Source: Paraprevotella sp.
GTDB taxonomy: Bacteria; Bacteroidota; Bacteroidia; Bacteroidales; Bacteroidaceae
Length of the DNA stretch: 7,271 nucleotides
Reading direction: 5' to 3'
Assembly: GCA_017630975.1 (NCBI GenBank)
Contig: JAGBUF010000264.1
Coordinates: forward strand, 1-7,271
Shown: piece by piece, positions 1-5,824 of the stretch
Layout of the letters: each line of letters starts with the position of its first letter
Position numbering within the stretch: position 1 is the stretch's first letter
Notes under the pieces: generated by a model
Databases searched by the model: none
What the model was told of the DNA's origin: nothing
What the model saw: only the letters and a program-made list of their open reading frames with translations
Program-made: the position numbers and the translations under genes

Positions 1-14
1 ATATTAACTTTTAA
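1..14 (+). CDS. Possible 3' end of an upstream gene, perhaps a TonB-dependent receptor
   Basis: In frame 3 the first bases read ATT AAC TTT TAA, which is Ile-Asn-Phe-stop, ending 11 nt before the next start codon. Outer-membrane beta-barrels usually end in an aromatic residue, most often Phe. BtuG-type genes are commonly next to a BtuB-type TonB-dependent receptor gene, so this would fit. Only three codons are visible, however, and another frame gives Tyr-stop at 2-7, so the reading is a guess from context. Confidence 0.22.
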
Positions 15-25
15 AAATTTGTATA

Positions 26-1129
26 ATGAAATTAAGAAAATGGATTTGGCTTTCGCTGTGTTTTCTGACCTTTTGGACTATTACAGCATGTAGTGAAGAT
101 AAAGGGGGTATAGATAACGGTGGAGGTGATATAGAAGATGTTGATCCAGGTGAACGCATTTTTATTTTATATGAGGGCAACATGAATGGCAATGATGCCG
201 GAATGGATATGTATTCTCCAACCGGTGGTGAGAATGAGGGCAGTCTCTTCATAGGAAATGTATATATGTCGCAGAATGGTGAGGGATTAGGTGATACTGG
301 TCAGGATATGATTGCGCATGGAGATTATTTGTACGCTTCCATTACCGGTTCCTACATTTTGGTAAAGATGACGGATGCTGCGAAGAAAGTGGCAACGGTG
401 CATTTTGATGCCGATGATGGTCAGCCACGTTATTTAGCTGCAAAGGATGGCAAGGTATATGTTACACTTTATGGTGGTTATGTGGTTAAGATTGATGCAG
501 CTACATTCCAAATAGAGGGTAAGGTGAGGGTTGGCTCCAATCCCGAAGGTATCGTGGAGTGCAATGGGAAATTGTACGTATGTAATAGCGGCTGGGGGTA
601 TGATAATACGTTGAGTGTCATAGATCTTGCTACTTTTGAGGTGGAAAAGACTGTAGAAGTAGCATCCAATCCTAATGAAATCGTGGCATCAGAAGGGAAA
701 ATCTTTGTGATGTCGTATGGCGCTGCTTATCCCGATCCGTTTGATTATCAAGTACAGATGTACGATCCCGCAACAGAAGAGGTAACTAGATTGGCGAATG
801 CTACTAAATTGGCAGAGTATAATGGTAAGGTGTTTATTGTTTATTCTGATACGGATTGGAATACCTACACCACAACGAATACCTTTGCTACATACGATAT
901 TCAGAAAAACGAGTTGGTGACAGGACCATTCTTAAGTGAAATGCCCGATGCTCTTAACAAAAATGCTATTTATATGTTGGATATTGATCCAAGAAATGGC
1001 GATTTCTACTTGAGTGTATCGGATTATGTGTCTAATGGAACAATTTATCGTTTTAATAACGAAGGAAAGTTGATAGACACGATGAATAGCTATGGTTTGA
1101 ATCCGACGAAAACAGTGTTCGTGGACTAA
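26..1129 (+). CDS. Surface-exposed beta-propeller lipoprotein, DUF5074/YncE-like, BtuG-type ligand capture protein
   Basis: This 367-residue protein probably captures a nutrient, most likely a corrinoid, at the cell surface and hands it to a TonB-dependent outer-membrane receptor. A signal peptide with a basic start and hydrophobic core ends in a lipobox (ITAC), with the lipidated Cys at residue 22. The following Ser-Glu-Asp resembles the acidic lipoprotein export signal that sends Bacteroidetes lipoproteins to the outside of the outer membrane. A Gly/Asp-rich linker (about 27-42) precedes beta-propeller blades. Blade-like repeats include GKVYVTLYGGYVVKID (142-157), GKLYVCNSG near 181-189 followed by LSVID, and GKIFVMSYG (224-232). 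The block LYEGN...GLGDTGQDM is typical of DUF5074 proteins near TonB receptors and FecBCD transporters, and BtuG of B. thetaiotaomicron has this architecture. It is the first complete gene of the uptake operon, 3 nt before the next. No alternative start is attractive. XusB-like siderophore lipoproteins are the main alternative, so the fold is firmer than the ligand. Confidence 0.85.
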   Translation: MKLRKWIWLSLCFLTFWTITACSEDKGGIDNGGGDIEDVDPGERIFILYEGNMNGNDAGMDMYSPTGGENEGSLFIGNVYMSQNGEGLGDTGQDMIAHGDYLYASITGSYILVKMTDAAKKVATVHFDADDGQPRYLAAKDGKVYVTLYGGYVVKIDAATFQIEGKVRVGSNPEGIVECNGKLYVCNSGWGYDNTLSVIDLATFEVEKTVEVASNPNEIVASEGKIFVMSYGAAYPDPFDYQVQMYDPATEEVTRLANATKLAEYNGKVFIVYSDTDWNTYTTTNTFATYDIQKNELVTGPFLSEMPDALNKNAIYMLDIDPRNGDFYLSVSDYVSNGTIYRFNNEGKLIDTMNSYGLNPTKTVFVD

Positions 1130-1132
1130 GAA

Positions 1133-2272
1133 ATGAAAGAAAAAGTAAACTATACTATAGCCGTAGTAGTTTGGGTCTTGCTCCTCTGCTCATGTAGCGG
1201 AGGGGGCAAGACCTCTTATCATGTAGGTGAAGGTGACACGTTGTCGTTTCGGTATGCTCGAAATCTCAGCGTAGTGAACTATCGGGATTATCAAGTGGCA
1301 GAGATACGCAATCCTTGGGATACAACAAAAGTATTGCATAAATATATATTGGTAGATAAGAATCAAGAGTTGCCGAAACCGTTGCCGGAGGGAACGGTAG
1401 TACGTATTCCTTTGTCAACGACAGTTGTTTATACGGCAGTACATTGTGCTTTAATGGACGATTTGGGGGTATTGAATAGTATTGTTGGTGTATGCGATGT
1501 TGATTACATTATTCGACCGAATATATTGGAACGCTGTGAGAAAGGTGAGATTGTAAATTTAGGAAGTGCTATGAGTCCTAATGCGGAGCAAATAATATTG
1601 TTGGCACCGGATGCCATCCTGTTGTCTCCATTTGAAAATTCAGGAGGTAACGGCACTTTTGAGAAGTATGGTATTCCTATTATTGAGTGTGCTGACTATA
1701 TGGAAACGTCGGCCTTAGCTCGTGCTGAATGGATTCGGTTTTATGGATTGTTGTATGGAGTGAATGAGGTGGCTGATTCAATGTTTTATGTGATAGAAAA
1801 TCGTTATCAATATTTGAAAGATTTGGTGAAGAGTGTTGGACAGCGACCGAAGATGATGTGTGACTTAAAAGGCGGTGCAGCATGGTATGTCCCAGGAGGA
1901 AACAGTTATTTGGGACAGTTGTTTCAAGACGCAGGAGCTGATTATGCTTTTGCATATCTGAAGGATAGCGGGTCTGTGCCGTTGAGTTTTGAAACGGTAT
2001 ATGATAAAGCGAAAGATGCTGATGTCTGGTGTATCAAATACAATGGTAAGAAGGATAAGACTTATACGGATTTATTGGAGGAATATGCTCCATACTCAGG
2101 ATTCAAGGCTTTTGTATCAAAGAATATATACGACTGTAATACGAACAAGGTTCCTTTTTATGAGGAGGTACCTTTTCATCCCGATCTTTTATTATCAGAT
2201 ATTATAAAGATGTTACATCCTGGGGTTTTGGAGGATGATAGTTTGAAGTATTACCATAAATTAGCGGAGTAA
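1133..2272 (+). CDS. ABC transporter substrate-binding lipoprotein, BtuF/FecB (TroA-like) family
   Basis: This 379-residue lipoprotein should bind the imported ligand in the periplasm and deliver it to the permease encoded next. The signal peptide (about 1-20) ends in the lipobox LCSC, making Cys21 the lipidated residue. The residues after it (Ser-Gly-Gly-Gly-Lys) lack the acidic export signal of the preceding lipoprotein, which suggests it stays facing the periplasm. Residues from about 90 onward follow the class III binding-protein layout: a first lobe with VVYTAVHCALMDDLG (98-112) and AEQIILLAPDAILLSPF (151-167), a connecting helix around RAEWIRFYGLLYG (197-209), and a second lobe with GGAAWYVPGGNSYLGQLFQDAG (about 247-268). 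The length suits Bacteroidales members, which carry an N-terminal segment before the binding domain (here about 30-90). The ligand is inferred from context. Iron-siderophore or heme binding is possible, since FecB and BtuF proteins are hard to separate by sequence alone. Confidence 0.85.
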   Translation: MKEKVNYTIAVVVWVLLLCSCSGGGKTSYHVGEGDTLSFRYARNLSVVNYRDYQVAEIRNPWDTTKVLHKYILVDKNQELPKPLPEGTVVRIPLSTTVVYTAVHCALMDDLGVLNSIVGVCDVDYIIRPNILERCEKGEIVNLGSAMSPNAEQIILLAPDAILLSPFENSGGNGTFEKYGIPIIECADYMETSALARAEWIRFYGLLYGVNEVADSMFYVIENRYQYLKDLVKSVGQRPKMMCDLKGGAAWYVPGGNSYLGQLFQDAGADYAFAYLKDSGSVPLSFETVYDKAKDADVWCIKYNGKKDKTYTDLLEEYAPYSGFKAFVSKNIYDCNTNKVPFYEEVPFHPDLLLSDIIKMLHPGVLEDDSLKYYHKLAE

Positions 2273-2286
2273 AGTGATAGAATGAA

Positions 2287-3315
2287 ATGAAAAGAGAGTA
2301 TATCTGTGGTGGTTTTTTGACTTTGTTGATTGTCCTTTTGGTGTTGACAAATCTTGCTGTAGGGACTGTTGACATTCCTTTTAGAGATGTTCTTAATATC
2401 CTGATAGGAAAAGAGAGTGGGAATGTAGGTTGGAATTTTATTGTGTGGGAGACCCGTTTCCCGCAGACAGTGACAGCTCTATTCTGTGGTGCGGCCTTGG
2501 CCGTTTCCGGTTTGATGTTGCAAACCACCTTCAGTAATCCGCTTGCCGGTCCTTCCATATTAGGTATTAATTCGGGAGCAAGTTTAGGTGTAGCATTCGT
2601 TATGTTGGTTGGTGGAGGAAGCGTTGCTACTGCAACCTTTTCTCTATCAGGATTTCTTTCGGTATTGCTGGGAGCTTTTTTAGGGGCAACGTTGGTGTTA
2701 GCCGTCATTTTGTTCCTCTCTACTCTTATACGTAGCAATGTTATGCTCTTGATAGCCGGTATTATGTTGGGTTATATCGCTTCTTCGGTAATTTCATTGC
2801 TCAATTTCTTTTCTACGGCAGAAGGAGTTCACTCTTATATGGTTTGGGGAATGGGGAATTTCAGTGGTGTGTCCTTGGAACAACTGCCCTGGTTTGTGTT
2901 GGTAACATCTTTAGGTTTGATGTTATCTATCCTGTTGATAAAACCATTAAATGCGATGTTGTTGGGACAGAATTATGCGGAGAACCTTGGGGTGAATATT
3001 CAACGCACCCGCAATTATCTGCTTATCACGACAGGAATACTTACAGCAGTGGTAACTGCATTTTGCGGTCCGGTGTCCTTTATTGGTCTGGCTGTACCAC
3101 ATATGGCCCGATTGTTGTTAGGTACGTCTAATCACAACTCCTTATTGCCGATAACATTATTGACCGGTGCTTGTGTGACTCTGATGTGTAATCTGATTTG
3201 TATTTTGCCGGGTGAATACGGCATTATACCTTTGAATGCAGTGACTCCTATTATGGGTGCTCCGGTCATCATCTATGTAATTATTAACCAACGCAGAATA
3301 CAATATTTTAATTGA
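2287..3315 (+). CDS. FecCD/BtuC-family ABC transporter inner-membrane permease
   Basis: This 342-residue protein is almost entirely hydrophobic segments separated by short loops, in line with the ten-helix BtuC/FecCD fold that forms the inner-membrane channel as a homodimer. Family hallmarks are visible in order: the ETRFPQT segment (55-61) where most members have R-x-P, NPLAGPSILGINSGASLG (84-101), the AENLGVN coupling-helix region (231-237) expected to touch the ATPase, GPVSFIGLAVPHMARLLLG (261-279), and a C-terminal PLNAVTPIMGAPVIIYVI stretch (315-332). Length is normal for the family. The gene starts 14 nt after the binding-protein gene, and its stop TGA shares one base with the ATPase start ATG, so the pair is probably translationally coupled. 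An ATG at 2282 is followed at once by a stop (ATG AAA TGA), so 2287 is the usable start. The transported compound is probably a corrinoid by context, but the family also moves siderophores and heme. Confidence 0.92.
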   Translation: MKREYICGGFLTLLIVLLVLTNLAVGTVDIPFRDVLNILIGKESGNVGWNFIVWETRFPQTVTALFCGAALAVSGLMLQTTFSNPLAGPSILGINSGASLGVAFVMLVGGGSVATATFSLSGFLSVLLGAFLGATLVLAVILFLSTLIRSNVMLLIAGIMLGYIASSVISLLNFFSTAEGVHSYMVWGMGNFSGVSLEQLPWFVLVTSLGLMLSILLIKPLNAMLLGQNYAENLGVNIQRTRNYLLITTGILTAVVTAFCGPVSFIGLAVPHMARLLLGTSNHNSLLPITLLTGACVTLMCNLICILPGEYGIIPLNAVTPIMGAPVIIYVIINQRRIQYFN

Positions 3316-4328
3316 TGGAGAAAAGAGTTGTTTTTGAGGGGCGAAATCTGACCACAGGGTACAAACACGATAAACAAAGGGTTGAGGTACACCAAGGGCT
3401 GAATTTTACGTTGTATGCAGGAGAGATGACTTGTCTTCTTGGATGTAATGGCGCTGGTAAATCCACGTTGTTGCGTACTTTGGCAACGGCGCAACCAGCA
3501 TTGTCAGGAAAACTGAATCTATTCGGGAAGGATATCGCTGATTATTCTAATCGCGAACTTTCAAAGTCAATAGGTATTGTATTGACAGAGCGCACTCAAA
3601 TAGGAGGTTTGACTGTATATGAATTAGTGGCACTGGGAAGGCAACCACACACCGGATATTTTGGTCGTCTCAGAACAACTGACAAGGAACTGGTCCATCG
3701 TGCGATAGAATTGGTGGGGTTAAGAGAAAAAGCCGATAGTTATATGGCACAGCTTTCAGATGGAGAGCGCCAAAAAGCAATGATAGCCAAAGCGTTGGTG
3801 CAAGAGTGTCCTATAATTATATTGTATGAACCAACTGCATTCCTTGATGTTGTCAGTCGAATAGAAATGATGGAACTACTTCATCAAATAGCTGTAAATG
3901 AGAATAAAGCAGTGTTGTTGTCTACTCATGATGTAGAGCAGGCTTTGTCATTGAGTGATAAATTATGGGTGATGACCAATGAAAAGAAAATGAGGTGTGG
4001 AACTGTAGAAGATGTGGTGTTATCAGGGTGTATGGATCATTTGTTTGAACATCAGACCATTCGCTTTGATTTGAATAAAGGAGGATATTTGTCTCATCAT
4101 AAAAAAGGTAAAGATGTAGTATTGATGGCCACTGATTCTATACTGTATTATTGGGCTCAAAATGCACTTCAACGCAACGGGTTTCGGTGTTGTTCAAACG
4201 ATGGCGGATATTCACTTCCTTGTTTGGAAGTACAATCCAGTCATGTCTTGATATGGAAGGAAGAAAATAAGACAGTTACGTATCATTCTTTTGAAGAACT
4301 ATTGTCAAATATCGGTTCTTGTGTATAA
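3315..4328 (+). CDS. ABC transporter ATPase, BtuD/FecE family, with tyrosine at the Walker B aspartate and a C-terminal extension
   Basis: This 337-residue cytoplasmic ATPase should power the permease encoded just upstream. I start it at ATG 3315, which overlaps the permease stop as TGATG; an in-frame TTG at 3312 would add only one residue. Visible motifs are Walker A GCNGAGKST (43-51), signature LSDGE (147-151), D-loop FLD (176-178) and the H-loop histidine His205. The usual Q-loop glutamine appears as Thr91 followed by Glu92. I believe this is common in Bacteroidales relatives, but that is from memory. Walker B reads PIIILYEPTAFLD: the catalytic Glu172 is present, but the preceding magnesium-coordinating Asp is Tyr171, encoded by TAT and one base change from GAT. 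The reading frame is otherwise intact. Residues from about 250 to the end form an extension beyond the nucleotide-binding domain, with an LYYWAQNALQRNGF stretch (277-290) and several cysteines. The protein is clearly an ABC ATPase, but its activity is uncertain. Confidence 0.9.
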   Translation: MEKRVVFEGRNLTTGYKHDKQRVEVHQGLNFTLYAGEMTCLLGCNGAGKSTLLRTLATAQPALSGKLNLFGKDIADYSNRELSKSIGIVLTERTQIGGLTVYELVALGRQPHTGYFGRLRTTDKELVHRAIELVGLREKADSYMAQLSDGERQKAMIAKALVQECPIIILYEPTAFLDVVSRIEMMELLHQIAVNENKAVLLSTHDVEQALSLSDKLWVMTNEKKMRCGTVEDVVLSGCMDHLFEHQTIRFDLNKGGYLSHHKKGKDVVLMATDSILYYWAQNALQRNGFRCCSNDGGYSLPCLEVQSSHVLIWKEENKTVTYHSFEELLSNIGSCV

Positions 4329-4393
4329 AATCGAATAAAAAATATGTAAAGTCCAAGATTCTCTGTATTTTTATCCTCCGAAAAGATAAGATT

Positions 4394-5806
4394 ATGGCTA
4401 AAGATAAATTGGTGTATGTCTGTAATCATTGTGGGTATGAATCTCCTAAATGGATAGGGAAATGTCCTTCATGCGGTGAGTGGAATTCATTCCGTGAATT
4501 TACAGTCCGAAAAGAGAATCATATATCTGTTCACGGTCCTTCAGCAGATGATTTGAAACAGGGGGGGCAACCAATACCTATCGGGCAAATTAATTCGGAT
4601 GAGGCTCCTCGTCTTGATATGCATGATGGAGAATTGAATCGAGTGTTAGGTGGAGGATTGGTGGCAGGGTCATTAGTATTATTGGGCGGAGAACCGGGAA
4701 TAGGAAAGTCCACCTTAATTTTGCAGACTGTTTTGTCCATGACAGATAAAAAAGTCTTATACGTCAGTGGTGAGGAAAGTGCAAGGCAGTTAAAATTACG
4801 TGCCAATCGTTTGGTGGATCGCTGGTGTAAAAATAAAAAGGCTAATGAGGATTTTTTAGAAAAATCGTCATGCAGAGTGTTGTGTGAAACATCTTTGGAA
4901 CGTGTTTTTTTGCATATAAAGAACGAGCACCCTGAAATGGTGGTGATTGATTCCATCCAAACTATAATGACAGAGGCTGTAGATAGCTCGCCGGGAAGTA
5001 TCTCTCAGGTACGGGAATGTGCTGTAATGTTGCTTAAATTTGCTAAGGAGTCAAATATTCCGGTAATAATCATTGGTCATATCAATAAAGAAGGTACACT
5101 TGCCGGACCTAAGGTGTTGGAGCATATTGTTGATACGGTAATACAATTTGAAGGTGACCAACATCACATGTATCGTATTTTACGCAGTATCAAGAACCGT
5201 TTTGGCAGTACGGCTGAAATGGGTATTTACGAGATGAGACAAGATGGCCTTCGTCAAGTAACGAATCCTTCGGAGTTGTTATTGACCGAGAATCATGAAG
5301 GGTTGAGTGGAGTGGCCATCTCATCTGCAGTAGAAGGGGTACGACCATTCTTAATTGAAACACAGGCATTGGTCAGCACTGCAGCTTATGGAACACCGCA
5401 GCGTTCGGCTACGGGTTTTGATACCCGACGTCTGAATATGCTATTGGCTGTTTTGGAGAAAAGGGTTGGGTTTAAGTTGGCACAGAAAGATGTGTTTTTA
5501 AATATAGCCGGAGGTCTGAAAGTTACTGATCCTGCGATAGATTTGTCCGTAATTGCAGCTGTATTAAGTAGCAATGTAGATACGGGTATAGAGAATGGGG
5601 TTTGTATGGCTGGCGAGGTGGGGCTCAGTGGCGAAATACGTCCTGTCAACAGAATAGAGCAGAGAGTGGCGGAAGCAGAAAAATTAGGATTCAAGAGAAT
5701 GATTGTTCCGCGAAACAACATGCAGGGGTTGGACGTCTCAAAGATGAAAATAGAACTGGTTCCTGTCCGGAAAGTAGAAGAAGCGCTTAGGGTACTTTTT
5801 GGATAA
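4394..5806 (+). CDS. radA: DNA repair protein RadA (Sms), RecA-like branch-migration ATPase
   Basis: RadA is a cytoplasmic DNA-repair protein that drives branch migration of recombination intermediates alongside RecA. The 470-residue product has the full domain set: an N-terminal zinc finger with Cys10, Cys13, Cys24 and Cys27; a RecA-like core with Walker A GGEPGIGKST (98-107) and Walker B MVVIDSIQT (182-190); the RadA-specific KNRFG motif (267-271); and a C-terminal Lon-protease-like domain (about 300-470) with GEVGLSGEIRPV (407-418). The region corresponding to the Lon active site reads TDPAIDLSVIAAV without the catalytic Ser, as expected of RadA, so no protease activity is predicted. The start at 4394 gives the canonical MAKxK...YVCxxCG beginning; an upstream TTG at 4319 would add 25 atypical residues and overlap the ATPase gene. 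It follows that gene by 65 nt and may have its own promoter. A run of seven G (4561-4567) lies in the linker between zinc finger and core. Confidence 0.97.
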   Translation: MAKDKLVYVCNHCGYESPKWIGKCPSCGEWNSFREFTVRKENHISVHGPSADDLKQGGQPIPIGQINSDEAPRLDMHDGELNRVLGGGLVAGSLVLLGGEPGIGKSTLILQTVLSMTDKKVLYVSGEESARQLKLRANRLVDRWCKNKKANEDFLEKSSCRVLCETSLERVFLHIKNEHPEMVVIDSIQTIMTEAVDSSPGSISQVRECAVMLLKFAKESNIPVIIIGHINKEGTLAGPKVLEHIVDTVIQFEGDQHHMYRILRSIKNRFGSTAEMGIYEMRQDGLRQVTNPSELLLTENHEGLSGVAISSAVEGVRPFLIETQALVSTAAYGTPQRSATGFDTRRLNMLLAVLEKRVGFKLAQKDVFLNIAGGLKVTDPAIDLSVIAAVLSSNVDTGIENGVCMAGEVGLSGEIRPVNRIEQRVAEAEKLGFKRMIVPRNNMQGLDVSKMKIELVPVRKVEEALRVLFG

Positions 5807-5824
5807 TTCATTTAAGTAAAATTC

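Noticed and set aside
300..730. Internal repeats in the propeller gene as a possible recombination or phase-variation site
   Set aside because: The repetition is at the protein level (blade motifs such as GKxYV and VID), with diverged DNA. No long identical repeats were seen.
2282..2290. Two-codon mini frame ATG AAA TGA overlapping the permease start
   Set aside because: It could in theory allow re-initiation, but such short overlaps arise easily in A-rich leaders and nothing else supports a regulatory role.
2202..2738. Minus-strand open frame of 178 codons
   Set aside because: It lies opposite the end of the binding-protein gene and the conserved permease gene, with low-complexity Pro/Thr/Asn-rich content and no recognisable domain. 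It is a shadow of the plus-strand genes.
4128..4134. GCCACTG, a heptamer recalling a conserved piece of cobalamin riboswitches
   Set aside because: It lies inside the ATPase coding region, in frame with conserved-looking protein, and lacks the surrounding B12-box and stem structure. Chance match.
4319..4393. A 25-residue N-terminal extension of RadA from a TTG codon
   Set aside because: It overlaps the end of the ATPase gene, has no family resemblance, and the ATG at 4394 gives the standard RadA start just before the zinc finger.
5386..5811. Minus-strand open frame of 141 codons, and a similar one at 4531-4956
   Set aside because: Both are antisense to conserved RadA domains and their Ser/Pro/Thr-rich translations look like reverse-complement artefacts.
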